Source: Nemertoderma westbladi
Lineage: Eukaryota; Xenacoelomorpha; Nemertodermatida; Nemertodermatidae
Assembly: GCA_032718475.1 (NCBI GenBank)
Contig: JAUCBJ010007563.1
Location: 1 to 41,775, forward strand
DNA length: 41,775 bases
Direction: 5' to 3'
Position 1 is the stretch's first letter. The number at the start of each line of letters is the position of its first letter. Below the pieces are notes generated by a model. It was not told the origin of the DNA and ran no database searches. It saw only the letters and a program-made list of their open reading frames with translations. Of this stretch, positions 1 through 11,790 are shown piece after piece. A program made the position numbers and the translations under genes.

Positions 1-404
1 GCCCTCTCTCCAGTAGGGGGTGAGACAGGCAGCCGGTCAGGAGTTAACTGACGCCTGTGAGGCCGATTGTGTCCGGTAATTCCACTGGCCTCTAGTGGCC
101 GGACCTCCGCATTGCTAATGTAATCCATAGTGGGGGGTTGGGGGGTGCTTTTTTGCCGAGTCAGCTCTCGGGGCAAATACCACACCCTGGTTTGCTATTC
201 CACAGGGTGGGTATCGCAATGGAGTCAGATATGAGGCCCATCACCCATATCTACTCTGGCGCACATGACCCACCATTGGCTGTTGCAGCTCATCTGCTGG
301 GTCATGCCCTGTACCCTTGCTGCCAGGTGCAGGTCGCAGTGAAGTGCTCTCAGAGTGGACATGAGAACACTCTACTCCTGACCAGCCATTGGTAGATCAC
401 CATC
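1..404 (+). repeat. Repeat-derived DNA upstream of the inverted-repeat arm
   Basis: No protein is recognisable. The stretch contains a short palindrome around 88-105 (ccactggcc/ggcctctagtggcc) and two related units, about 265-330 and 381-445. In both, a 'tgacc..ccattgg' block is followed by 'catctgc..ggtca.gcc' and then 'taccc.tgc.gcca'. This is a degenerate tandem duplication with a period near 115 bp, running into the repeat at 405. It looks like retroelement untranslated sequence. The short open frame at 138-395 lies within it and is not credible as a gene. Confidence 0.45.
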
Positions 405-596
405 TGCCTGGTCAGGCCATATACCCCTGCAGCCAAGTATATGGGTCCTTAATCCAGGACCAAGGGCGTCCTTATCCCAGAACGAAGGGGGTCCTAGTTA
501 CAGGACCAGATTTGCCCTAGTAAGAGGGTCTATGCAGCTACAGGTGGCACCTCCTTTATGCTGCATGGAGGTGGCAAGTTTTCTTGATCAATGACC
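405..596 (+). repeat. Left arm of a ~195-bp dispersed inverted repeat
   Basis: This segment reads almost identically to the reverse complement of 2699-2905. Both hold the blocks gccatatacccctgcag, aacgaagggggtcctagtta, tttgccctagtaagagggtc and gaggtggcaagttttcttga. Homology stops abruptly at about 596 (after 'gaat'). The minus-strand copy instead continues into a LINE-like tail, so this copy seems to be truncated at that end. Confidence 0.8.
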
Positions 597-1179
597 CAGA
601 ATACCCGACCTGACTATAAAATCACACAACCGCCTAGATTATAAAACAGATGACTTTAAATCTTTTAGTATCGCCTATCCAATATGATTACCTCAATTCT
701 GAAATTTACTGAACCGATATGATCTGTTTGTTCCTTATCAAATATTCGTCGAAATCTGGGAAACCAGGAAATCTGGAAACGCAAACCTGGGATCTACTGG
801 AACTAATTTATTGGTGGCATAACGGCGATGTTGGAACCAAATTACTTCGGACGTAATTCTCGAAAACTTCAGATAAGTGAGTAAATTGTCACAGAACAGA
901 AGGATTATATCCTACAGTCGGGGTCTCTAAGTGCATCTGGCATTACTGTTATTGTGAATACATTATTCAATAATTATATTATTTCAATGTAAGTTATAGG
1001 TAGAGCTCACAAACTATATCAGGGAACTTTTAACGCTCATAAACTCTACCCAGTAACCCATCTACTCATAAACTCTATCCATTAATCCATCGGATTGATA
1101 AATTCTATCCAGTAACCCATCTACTCATAAACTCTATCCATTAACCCATCGGAGTCATTCAATAAAGAACAGATCAGTA
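597..1179. other. Unassigned AT-rich stretch with short tandem units
   Basis: No gene is seen. At 1015-1150 a ~28-bp unit built on 'cataaactctatccattaaccc/agtaacccatctact' recurs about four times with small changes, which is a short degenerate tandem array. Confidence 0.5.
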
Positions 1180-1476
1180 ATGAAGGTGAAGCCAGGGTCA
1201 CAGAGGGAAGCATTAGTAGACATGAGAAGGTACGGTACAGTATATATTCAATCCAAACTTGATTCTTCTGAAATACAAATAATAGTGAAGTATAAATCCC
1301 TCCAAACATTATCTAAAGGAGTAGAAGATATATTGTTTTCTGGTAAACATCAAGATATTCTGGCTAAAATTAATGAGGAAGACAGTCGCTTTTCTCTACA
1401 GATAGTCGATTTTGGTGGCCATGTATTTATTACACAACCCAACAGATGTTTTTTAGTAGACGTGCTATTTATGTAA
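1180..1476 (+). CDS. Hypothetical 98-residue ORF, unrecognised
   Basis: An ATG-started open frame encodes 98 residues: a basic N-terminus (MKVKPGSQ), a mixed helix/strand-like middle, and a short C-terminus. I recognise no family, signal peptide or membrane segment. It lies in AT-rich DNA between the two arms of the inverted repeat (405-596 and 2699-2905), so it could be cargo of that structure or a chance ORF. No splice signal or polyadenylation site decides the matter. The amino-acid composition is not biased like simple repeat translation, which is the only positive evidence. Treat it as hypothetical. Confidence 0.2.
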   Translation: MKVKPGSQREALVDMRRYGTVYIQSKLDSSEIQIIVKYKSLQTLSKGVEDILFSGKHQDILAKINEEDSRFSLQIVDFGGHVFITQPNRCFLVDVLFM

Positions 1477-2624
1477 TTGTATTTAATCTAATGGAAGATC
1501 TGGAAAAAACTACTGATATTATTTTATTATTCTATAACAATATTTAATTATATACTGATATTTATATTTATTAGCTTAAATATTTCTTAAGCGTAAATAA
1601 CTAAGCTATTTTCCGCTATGCAGCATACGAATCCTTAATTGTTCTAAATACTAGCATAATAGTACAGGCTCCAGTCTATGATCCCGTAGGAATTTTATAT
1701 ATGACTCGGCTACCCACATAGATGTTTAGTGCAGACTTGGCACATTTAAAATAATTTGTGTAGACTTCACCAAATGGTTGCGCTCTTCTTTTAGGGTGTC
1801 TTAAACATAGCAACGGATAAAATTACCATAGCAACAGCTCTTATAGTAGATATGACGATTTAAAATTTATAGCAGATTATTTTGGATATAAAGAATTTAA
1901 TGGCATATTTCGTTTTTTGAAAATACTATAGCAACCAGGCGAAAACGACCTTCAAAGATAGCAATATTAACCATGTCCATAGCAACGGGCTTTGTAATGC
2001 GTATTCAGTGATCGTATCATGATGGAATCAGAGTCTACCACAATTATATCACGTAAGGAACAATATGCATTCTTTTTCAGTTTCTAGTTGCCATGGCAAC
2101 GAGTAACCTTGACTAAAAACAAGCTACATATTAGCCGCAGCGTTTTTAAATCAACCTCTACCCCACTATATCGAGTATAAGGAAAAATATGCAATATGTT
2201 TTACTTTCTAGATGCCATCCCAACGCGTCAAATTGTATTTTTAAAATCAAAAGGTGTCTTTAAAATCTCTTAGCCGTTTACACTATGCCAATTAATCACA
2301 ATTATAACATTCTTAACTATGGAATTAAATTGTGAGAAGAATCGCAATTCCGACAGTATTCAGTGCACATAACACCATTACGCCTACAAGAACATCGCTG
2401 CGTCAAGCAGTCTTTCTGACAGGCACATGTATGTACTAGTGAATCGGGAATTTGTGAAAAGTATTTATTGGGTAACAACATTCCATTTGCACCAGCAGCA
2501 TTCCAACCAAAATCTAATACACTTAGATTTATCACGAAGTCATTGCATAATGACGCAATCTTATTTATTATGTAGAGAGATCGCAAAATGTGACCATTTA
2601 TGGATTCTGTTGTTGGAGGGAGAT
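1477..2624. promoter_or_regulatory. Cluster of RFX X-box-like sites in diverged repeats
   Basis: The 14-bp palindrome GTTGCCATGGCAAC, the textbook full X-box of RFX factors, lies at 2087-2100. Half-site-like CATAGCAAC blocks lie at 1806-1814, 1827-1835, 1927-1935 and 1978-1986, and a decayed GCCATCCCAAC lies near 2214. The segments at about 2056-2105 and 2182-2230 resemble each other (aagga..aatatgca ... tttctag.tgcca..c.aac), so part of the cluster arose from tandem duplication about 125 bp apart. Binding is inferred from the motif only. No gene with a clear start lies next to it. Confidence 0.35.
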
Positions 2625-2905
2625 CCTATTACTACTACTAGGATCGGCATGCTGCATTGCAGCCAGCACTTTTAAGAATGCTGTCTATGAATTCTAGGTC
2701 ATTGATCAAGAAAACTTGCCACCTCCATGCAGCATAAAGGAGGTACCACCTGTGGCTGCATAGACCCTCTTACTAGGGCAAATCTGGTCCTGTAACTAGG
2801 ACCCCCTTCGTTCTGGGATAAGGATCTGGGTCCTGGATTAAGGACCCAAATACTTGACTGCAGGGGTATATGGCCTGGCCGGGCAGACCAGGCAGACCGG
2901 AAGGC
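2625..2905 (-). mobile_element. Non-autonomous retroelement copy with LINE-type tail
   Basis: On the minus strand the ~195-bp repeat (2905 to 2699) runs into a tail at about 2678-2625 (cagcattcttaaaagtgctg ... gccgatcctagtagtagtaa). The same tail ends the plus-strand LINE fragment at about 3440-3497. A unit that shares only the 3' tail of a LINE is the usual design of a SINE or 5'-truncated passenger mobilised by that LINE. No A/B box is evident in the head. The tail ends in a tagtagtaa simple repeat. Confidence 0.5.
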
Positions 2906-3497
2906 AGATGAGGACCTTCGAATACGTAAGGGAAAGGCATGGGCAGCCTTGAAAATGCGTTCCAGGATTTGGAAGTCACCGATAATTAATTGGAAACTTA
3001 AGGTCCGATTATTTAGAGCAGCAGTAGTTCCAGTACTCCTCTACGGGAGTCCATGCTGGGCTCTAACTGTTGAGGACACCAAATCTCTGGATGGCACATT
3101 CACAAGAATGCTACGCCAGGTTCATTGTGACAAGTACAATGCACACATCTCCAACCAGACACTATATAACATTGGATGTGTCTCATTGGTTCCCCCAAGC
3201 TTGACACTAGAACAAAATCGCCTCCGCTTTGCAGGACATTGCTTTCGCCGTGAGGACAAGCCAGTGCATAATCTTGTACTTTGGCAGCCTCATGGAGTGA
3301 ATAAGCATGGTGGACAGCCCATGACTTTCTTGAGACGCATCTTAAAGGACACTGTCCTTGAAGATGCGGATGATCTAGCAAATGTCATGGGTGATAGGGA
3401 GTTGTGGCGGTGCAATTTTTTTGTTGACAAGCCGGCACAGCATTCTTAAAAATGCAGCTGCAATGTAGCATGCCGATCCTAGTAGTAGTAATAGTAG
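2894..3497 (+). pseudogene. RTE-like LINE, 3' fragment of reverse transcriptase ORF
   Basis: The plus frame reads RIRKGKAWAAL at about 2911-2950, then FRAAVVPVLLYGSPCWALT and FTRMLRQV. This is the C-terminal thumb/connection region of invertebrate RTE-type LINEs, and the same block occurs in the longer copy at 21370-21590. The frame continues about 170 residues to a stop at 3449, including the late LRFAGHC segment. The 3' UTR carries the tail shared with the minus-strand element and a (tagtag) end. All catalytic RT motifs are missing, so this is a 5'-truncated dead copy. It abuts the repeat arm at 2905, which suggests insertion next to or recombination with that repeat. Confidence 0.8.
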
Positions 3498-4094
3498 TGC
3501 TGGAACTCTATCTATCTTAAACTGAATCCAGAATACAGACACACAAAAACTGCATCCATGATACTGACAAACTCGGAATCTCTAACCGGACCTGCTAAAC
3601 TTTGAAACAGCGATAGAATCGTTCAGTAATAGGAGACTCTATCCAATGTTCTGTTCTACTAGGAACCGCAATCTGGTATCTGAAATGAAAATTAATTATT
3701 GGTGAGGATTTTTTGAAATATAATATTTTTTCTGACAAAATTAATTGTTGTTAATATCAAAAAATGAGTTGGTTTATTTGTTGTAAATCTAATTTTTTTT
3801 ATTTTGTATTCTTATTAAGAGATAATTACACATATAAAACATACCTAAAAAATATAAAACACCCTAAAAACAATAATTTAATAGTTAGTTACTACATTTC
3901 AGATTTATAGTCATAATAACAATAACTATTAGTATATGAAAAATTAACAACAAAGTTCGTTATTTTAATCTCTGTATCTTCCACAAAGTCATTAGTCATT
4001 ATAGTATTTTATATTATATTTGTATTATATATAGTCATTAGTCATACTACAATCCTTTATCACGCCCTGCTCTTCTCTGATGATATAAACTTCC
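3498..4094. other. AT-rich intergenic stretch
   Basis: AT-rich sequence with short direct repeats (for example 'agtcattagtcat' near 3988 and 4034). No coding or RNA feature is seen. Confidence 0.4.
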
Positions 4095-4740
4095 TGTTTT
4101 ACAAATCGCCTAGCCATAATTATTTCAATGGGAGTCTCATCTCTGCAGCATCCTCTTGTCCCAAACCACTTCGCCATTTGTATCTCAACGCCCTCTGTGA
4201 CCTATTGCCTGAATAATTGCGAATTGAAGATGTGCCCTTAGCCACCATTAACCATACCCATCACATAACCTCCTCTTAGCCTTTGCCCCACTTTGTAACC
4301 AATCGACCGCGCGCGTCTTTGTGTGCCTCTCTTCCAGCAACACCATCTATCGAGTACACCATGGGAGTAAAGAAAGCGATAAGTTCTTCACAGTGATTTC
4401 CATACTTATGTGATTTGAATTCTTCTGATTCGTCAAGAACTGCAGCTGTGCTGCGGCCAATGTATGATCGGGCGTCAAGGTTCAATACCTGTCGGTCTGT
4501 GGCTGCCACACTGTACGGATCCGCAAATCTGCCCGTAACCTTGGCTCCTCTCTCTCCAAATTCGCCTCCCTTACCACTGGTTCCCGCTGCACTTAACTGT
4601 GTATGCTAATGCAGCAAGGTCCCCATGAGCATCTCGGACATCATTGTGACGCCGCACTAAAACCCCACCTGTTGCAATTCAGGGCATGGTCCAAGGAGAA
4701 AAGCCCCCTACATCCATCACACCTAGATGATAAAGAATCC
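4095..4740 (-). pseudogene. Decayed retroelement ORF, C-terminal part
   Basis: On the minus strand, fragments in shifting frames read RHNDVRDAHGDLAALAY (about 4660-4610), a WQPQTD-like block, DARSYIGRS then AAVLDE (about 4480-4430), FFTPMVYSIDGVAGREA (about 4385-4340), VTKWGKG (about 4300-4280) and YKWRSGLGQEDAAEM (about 4180-4140). From memory of the family, this order matches a conserved C-terminal domain found in retroelement ORFs of cnidarians and other marine invertebrates, whose clade I cannot name securely. Stops and frame changes between blocks show it is dead. The open frame 4276-4509 is its longest surviving piece and is not a separate gene. Confidence 0.45.
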
Positions 4741-6236
4741 ATAGGCAGACTATATAGCAAAGCGAGTAGATCATGAAACTTCTGGGATGAGAGATTGAAC
4801 AACTGTTGGCGCTCAATTGGCAGTACTGTTAGCCAAGCCGAGATTTTCCATCTACTACACGTTCCACTGTCCTAGCTTTCTCAGGATGTGATGTTCGGAA
4901 GTTAGCTATTATCTCGTTATACGACTGTTCATCACTTTTTCGTTTTTCATGTCATCTTTCAGCCTGTGCTTCTTTTAATGTTACCTCGTGCGCGTGAGTG
5001 GAGTAAGGATGTCGACCGAGAATTGCATCTTCCGAGAATACTTACTTGCGAGCCTATCTGTTTGTGTACGTTCATGTATGCCCTGCCCACCCACCCAGTC
5101 CTCGTTTTCGTGCTGGAAGGGTGTAGAGTTTTCAATCAAGGATCAACGTTGACACCAACAGGTGCATTGGTGACTGCTGGCAGAAAGTGGTCTGCTAGAG
5201 TGGAGCAAAATGAGAAGAACAACAAGTAGATTATAGTTACTACAATAAATTTAATATATTTAGTATTATGTGGAATTTTATAATTTATATATATAACATA
5301 TATAATATAATTTTATGTGTATATAATATATTTTTACCATTATCTACTGTACAAAAGCATATAATAATATATAATATTTATATTTCGTCGCAATGCGATC
5401 ATATCTATAATTCCTCAATAAACATATTTATTTCTATACAATAAACTATGATAGATATAGAGATAATAAATAGATATGTGTGAAAGAGTTTTATTATGAA
5501 ACATTATCACGCGTCTTATAAATATAGTTTTCTTTAATTTTTGGTAAAATTTTACATATATTTTTCTAACCTTATTTATAGATTATGCGTGGCCGCATAA
5601 AAAGAATCGCAAAATTCTAAATAGAATGGGGGAACTGTTCTATTCAATCTCGTGTAACGGATATTTCAACTTCTTCAAACTCCGGTCAGAATCTCAATAA
5701 ATACTGAAGTAGGTATGTATATCAGTGAGACCTAAAATAGAGAAAGGATTTGTTCTTGCACTAGCAACCCAGGCGCGCTTACGCACGAATGGGAGCCAAT
5801 TAACAATAGAACAGTATGTTCACAGTAAATTATAAAAAAGACAATACACTACTGTACAGTAAAGTATACTACTGTATAACTAAAAGTCATTCAGATTTCC
5901 CATCAACCTAAAGTACTGTAATAGACATTTACTTTCATTGAATCCAAGGCAAGAGTTTGTGTTGTATTCTGTGAAAGGAGCTATCAGCTGGGTAAAATGT
6001 TATTTGCCTAATGGTCAGAGAGAGATCCCACTCTGTAACTTGGCAATTATTGCTTAAATCCATTCAGCTGAATGGCACTGTAGAGATTTGATTCTGGGTT
6101 ACAACTAATTAGCAATCAATGACAAATTCTCGTCGATTTGCACACCGACGTGTAATAATTGGCTGAAGTGTGTTCGAGAGCAATGGATATTGAGCTCAAC
6201 TTAACCGACAAGGTGGGGATGGTAGAGGAGGTGGGA
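4741..6236. other. Unassigned, partly very AT-rich stretch
   Basis: 4741-5230 has moderate GC with an 87-residue open frame (4966-5229) that I do not recognise and do not call. From 5240 to 5600 the DNA is extremely AT-rich with tatataata-type simple sequence. 5600-6236 shows nothing recognisable. Confidence 0.35.
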
Positions 6237-6254
6237 GGGGGGGGGGGGGGGGGG
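6237..6254 (+). repeat. Poly-G tract (18 G)
   Basis: An uninterrupted run of 18 G follows a purine-rich lead (ggtagaggaggtggga). It can form G-quadruplex DNA and may be an assembly-length estimate. Confidence 0.9.
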
Positions 6255-6419
6255 TTCCGTACACTAAAAGTCATATTTTAAGTTTATTTTTAATTGTATT
6301 GCTAGCTACATCGGTTCTTAGTATGGTGACTTAGTTATGATGTCGTGTTATGGTGATCATCTGTATTGTAGTGGGGGGAGTGGGGCAGTGCTCGTATAAT
6401 ACTACTGGTATTTACGCTA

Positions 6420-7083
6420 CTTTCTGACGAAGGGGTTGTACATAAGATTTTATATTTTTTAATTTTTAATTTTTAATATATTATCCGGGTCATGCTTATA
6501 ATTTAGTAAGAAGATAATTTTTGAAATTTTTTGAGAAGCTTAATTTAGATTTATTGCATTTTATAGAACTCGGGATATTATTCCAAATAGAAGGGCCCTG
6601 AAAACTCAAAGATTGCTGGGTTGATGTTAGTCTGACTAGTGGTGGACGGTAGTTGTCCTGAGTAGATGAGCGGGTAGAATAGTTGTGGATAGAGGAGACC
6701 TTATTGAAACGAAGGGCGATAGTAGATGTTGGTTTAATAGATTTAGAATTAATTTCGTGCATAAATAGGCCTACTTGGTGCTTATATAGAGAGTCGAGAG
6801 GTAGAATGCCTAAAGATTTATATAGAGGAGCTGAAGAAGATTGATAATGGCTGAAAGTTATGTATCTAATGAGATCATTAATTTTAATACGTAGAGGTTT
6901 TAGAGTAGAATTATATGTACCTCCCCAAAGTAGAATACCATAGTGCAGATAGGGATGAATTAAAGAGAAATAGAGTAGACGGAGACCACCAAACAAATTC
7001 TCGTAACGTTTCACCGGAGTGTTTAGGCAGAGATAGCGCATAGAGATAGAGATAGAGCTACGACAAACATACAACATTGACAA
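6420..7083 (-). pseudogene. CR1/L2-like LINE, 3' end of reverse transcriptase ORF
   Basis: The minus-strand frame of 195 residues matches the C-terminal part of CR1/L2/jockey-group RT proteins. It reads LYFSLIHPYLHYGILLWGG, then ITFSHYQSSSAPLYKSLGI, HNYSTRSS and SLSFQGPSIWNNIPSSIK. These are the conserved post-palm landmarks in the usual order, and the frame ends in KNYLLTKL followed by a stop at 6496. Downstream, 6495-6420 is 3' UTR with an AT-rich tail. The palm motifs are absent, so this is a 5'-truncated copy. Its start is set by truncation near 7083, not by a real initiator codon. The clade assignment within CR1/L2/jockey is uncertain. Confidence 0.75.
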
Positions 7084-7119
7084 CCATGTCTACATAATAA
7101 ATAACTGGGAATACAGGCC

Positions 7120-7393
7120 TACTTATTACGGAAGCCCAGAAGGGCCATGTTGCGTACACACAAAATCTTTGAATTGATTGCATATTTTTGTGTGTGCGCG
7201 ACAGTAAAATTATCGTGTTTTATTTGTTGTCGTTTTATTTGTTGTTGTAATTATCGAAGGAATATTTCTTGTGCGCGCGAGGGTTTGTAGTCAATGGTTA
7301 GGCCTAAAATTATACACTATGGTAGGCTACAGCCTGATAGCCGAGCACTAACTGCAAGAAATCACCATTTCAAATTCCCCTCCAAATTCACAC

Positions 7394-7437
<44 letters not shown>

Positions 7438-7570
7438 TGGGGGTTCTAACAGTCGCGCGCACACCCCACGTATTCCGTCGCACGCACACGATAAATTTCA
7501 AATATGCAATCATTTCTAAGATTTTGTGTGTGCGCAACATGGCCGGCCCTTCTCGGTTTCCGTAACTTCT
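7120..7570. repeat. Inverted repeat pair, ~90-bp arms, around (CA)n
   Basis: 7120-7205 (cttattacggaagcccagaa ... gtgtgcgcgacag) is the approximate reverse complement of 7475-7572 (gtcgcacgcacac ... ggtttccgtaacttc). Shared blocks include atatgcaatca, agattttgtgtgt and gcaacatggcc. The loop of about 270 bp contains a (CA)n microsatellite. This looks like a non-autonomous inverted-repeat element or a foldback. No target duplication was identified. Confidence 0.6.
7394..7433 (+). repeat. (CA)n microsatellite
   Basis: About 20 uninterrupted CA dinucleotides. Confidence 0.95.
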
Positions 7571-10500
7571 ACAATAGGGGTGGTGCGCAAAAAACTGTTG
7601 GGCTAGAAACAATTGAATAAGGGATAACAAGGTGCCCAGGATCGAGTGGCGGGGAGTGTTTTGTGTTTTTTATATGGTGGGACGAGTCCCGATTATACAT
7701 TTTGCACATTTTTTGTGCCTTTTTTTAATGTTTTTTTTTTAATATGTTTGCAGGGTTAAGACCCCAAGTTTCATAATAGATGGCACAGTACCGATATAAG
7801 TTTTTGCTATTAAATATCCAATTTACAGTGTTTTTTTAAGCTGAACTATCAAAACAGTCGAGTTTAAGATAATTAAATGATTTCATATGACATCATAATA
7901 TTTCCGTTTTGTTTTATTTCAGCCAAGTATCTTTATGGTTTCTAAATTTACAATGGAAGAAATTCACTTTAAATCTTTGTTATCAAGTGAGACATAAAAT
8001 ATATATCATTCTACCTTTTTGGAGTTGCAGCATCGATTTATTAAAATGTAAGTTGCAAAGGCCTCTACTCAATTACTATTTTTTATTTTCAGCCAGGATG
8101 AATGCGAAACAAATTATATATCGGCCTATTATATTTCTTTATTTACAGAATAACCTCGCCTCAAATAGAATTAGATGAACCATATCGAATGGAATAAATA
8201 AACTGGTCAGTTATTTAAACGTTCGAAAAGTTACTGGGGGCTGTTTCAGCTGTCAGATCAGAGGAACTGAATCTGAACAGATGAAAAACTAATAACGCCA
8301 CAATGAGGATTGATACCATGCAGAAAGTTATTAGTTCAGATGTTGTTACAACAAACTCTCCTTCCTATGTATTCCATAGAAGATCAAATAATATAATTGA
8401 ATATAACCAGCTCAATTCCGGAATTATTTTACATTTAGTTACCGAAAATATTTAATTATGATGTAATATTTTCATGTTTTAATGTTGAACTTGAAATCAT
8501 AAATATTTATATATTTAATGTAAAGTTGATATGTCTATAATTGCATAATTTATATTATATGAATTTGAATTACTGTTTAAGATGAATAATAACTAAGATT
8601 TAAATAGTATTTTCCATAGGAAAAGCTCGCAATGTTCATTTAATTTGGAACTTAAATAATTTATATTATAGAACAATGATATTAATTTACCTCGATATAT
8701 TTAAATATTAAGTCATTTTTCACTTGAATATCAATACCATATCTGTATTGTATATCTGTCACTGTGTACCTGTGTATCTGATACGTCCCTTGGGTAGACA
8801 CAAATATGGTCTATCCACTATCCAGTGTTAATTAATCATCTGAAGGATTAATAACTCCATTGGTTATATTACAGTATTTAACCAATCGGGTTTTTGACCA
8901 ATAATATATTGATTACAGTACCAAATGAGTGTAGGCCTATTGGAGTTTGTTGCCTTTCAGAACTGCTATAATGTTGTATGTAAATCTAATCTATTCTAAT
9001 TATCTCGGTTCCATTGTGGCTGGTTGTGGTTTCCCTAAAGTTACCCGACAACCCTATGTCATTGTACGTCCGTCCGTGTTACTAAACTATCAACTCTGTT
9101 TGGACAATCGCACTCCATACTGCACTCAAAAACACCAGTTCAGCTATTATCCTTATATTGGATATATTTCGCATTAATTACAGCGATCAGTGGATTGGTT
9201 ACAGACTACTAAGGTCAGTAAACCCATCACGGGGTCTGTATTGGATACACATGTTTACAGTAGTTCTCTATATAATTACATTTATATAAATGTACACAGA
9301 TATGGAAAGCGTACATGAATCTATCTCTATTCATCTGATGTAATTATTGCGGCAACATTATTGTGAGCTAAACCTATTCAGCCTACTTATGGATATTTAT
9401 CAATATTCTGTTCAATTGTTGTGATCTCCTGGATAGTATATTAATATCACTGCATAATAAAATTGGTAATTGAATATTTTATGTAGAATAATTTTTTTAT
9501 TCTTTCTATTATATTTTCATAACTTTCTATATGCTTATGTAATTTATAATAAAGATTAAAAAGTTTATATTGAGTAATATTTATAGCCCTAATTGTATTT
9601 ATAGACCTACAATCCTCATATAAATATTGTTATAATGTTTCTGGTGAAAATATAATGTAATAATAATATTATATATAATAGATATTCCATTCGCCCATAC
9701 TTTCTCCTCCTCCTATATTATTTTATGTAACCATGCCATATAACTCCCATTATTCTCCCATTTAAAATGTATATACCAACCCTTTGCTTCTCAACTACAT
9801 GTGCATTGGTGACAGAGTCTATGGGAGAAGAGATAAACTCTGTAGCATTCGGATAGAATAATCAATTAACATCAGAAAAAAAAATTTAAGTTACGGTTAC
9901 AAAAAACCCTCTTGTCGAGATAACCAATTCACCAGAAGTATATATAAACCGGACTGGAATCGGTAAGGAATTCCAAGTAATTTCGCACAGCAATAGAGCT
10001 TGTGCAGCTGCATTATATTGTCAGACCTAGGTTGTTTCTTATGAAGACAAACCCAAATAAATTTAATGGCCTTGAAATTTCATGGGTGAAGATCACACGA
10101 CCCCAGAATTCTATACAGTTAATTATTGGCACCATATGCCATAGACAGTAGGGGTGAATGAAAAAAGTGTTTTTTTTAATTTTAGATTTTCTCTCTTATA
10201 GAGCTTATGGCATTGTGTTGAGATAACTAAGAAAATATAGGAAAAAACTTTTTAAATTAACAGTTGACCCCTCCACAACAAATTTCAAATCTGAAACTTT
10301 TGCCGCAAACTAGAATTTTTGAGTGAAAGCTGAGAAAAGCAAATATTGGAGCATTCATGGTACTTAACAAAAATATCTGTAGTTGGAATTTAAACTTAAT
10401 GTTTAAAACCCTTCCACAAATGGCTTGAAAATATCAAAATTCGTCATTTTTTCTGAAAATTTAGCAATGACTGAAATTTCAACCATAGAGTAATGGATGT

Positions 10501-11399
10501 CTTGAATTATGTTTTTTCTCCCATGGATTCAGTTTTATGGTACATAGACGAGTTAAAAGAGCAATAAATTTATGTACTATCATCTACTTTAACAAAAATA
10601 TTCGCACACGACTTATTAAACACGCGAATGCAACATATCTTCCCTTTTATTGATGACCAACTTTTAGCACTCATATTAATCTGATCTTATGCTCATACTG
10701 TCAATGCATTCTTACCAGTAGTAGTGCGGACTTATAGTATTGCCATGGCCTATAACATTATAGAAATACAAATAAAAGTTGGCCTATATTAGGTGCAGAA
10801 CTAACATCTCAGATGCGTATAAAATGTAATAATAACTGCGGACTGTATACTTTTAGAGTCAATCTGTGCGGAAATTCGAATTATCGCGTTGAAACAGAAA
10901 ATCCACTCAAACTAGGCTATTATTCTGGTCATGGAGGATATTACCAATGAAAGAGATTAGCCGCATTTATTATACCAAAACATGTGTACAAAATTCGTGA
11001 ATACACTTTTGTTGATTTAATAAGGTGTAAGGCATCCCAGAAAATGTTTATTTGCTTACAAATGCATTAAAAACTAATTTTAATCAAAACATTGGTATGG
11101 CATCAATATGGTATTGTAATTTCACTAAACACAGGGGTCCAGTGTTTCCAAAGAACCACTGTTAGTTGTTCTTTGTTTGTTTATAGTATCCAAATATTTC
11201 CAATTGTCTCCACAACTCCAAAGCATGGAGGGTTTCCGAGTCCAGCAAAGTTGTTGTTGGAAGTTTTACATAAACTAAACCCCATCTACATTCTATAGCT
11301 TGTTGATGATGAGTTGAATAAAGTACAGTTACTACTGGGTGAATGAGGCCGTCTGCACCTGCACATGCTTTGGTATACAGGATTGCACTTCAACTCTTT
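7571..11399. other. Long AT-rich stretch without recognisable genes
   Basis: Only short open frames (at most 89 residues) are present, in AT-rich DNA, and none resembles a known protein. No clear inverted repeats, tRNA-like sequences or tandem arrays were noticed. Unrecognised exons of a host gene cannot be excluded by eye. Confidence 0.4.
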
Positions 11400-11790
11400 C
11401 AGTTAAGCTTGAATCTGTTTATTCTCCCACAATGAATCTAATCAGAACCAAACTTAGTTTTGCATTAGTAAACTGGGCATTGATGAACCTCTCCATGGAG
11501 GTCGAGGTGACATAAGAGTGATGAGCAGGTTCCATCTCTAGCAGAAACTGGTTTATAGTGGGAGGAGAGAGGGGGGAGAGAGACAGAGATAAGTAAATCC
11601 GCCTATCATTGTTACTAACTCTGCATTAGCTGACCAAACACCGGATTCTGTGACAAACTGAACCTGCTTGTTATTCTTATATCGCTTTGAACCTCTTCGA
11701 GAGATTCATATGGCGCAGTTTTCTAATGCAAAATTAAGTTTTGTCAGGATCAGATGCACCTTGGGAGAAAACATAGCTACACGCATAATT
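11400..11790. repeat. Imperfect inverted repeat (~120-bp arms)
   Basis: The reverse complement of about 11428-11545 (ctaatgcaaaactaagtttg ... gaggttcatcaatgcccagt) parallels 11640-11775 (cgaacc.. ctaatgcaaaattaagtttt ... gggagaa). Arms are diverged, with the best block being 'ctaatgcaaaa.taagttt'. The loop is purine-rich (ggaggagagagg). It is a candidate old MITE. Confidence 0.45.
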
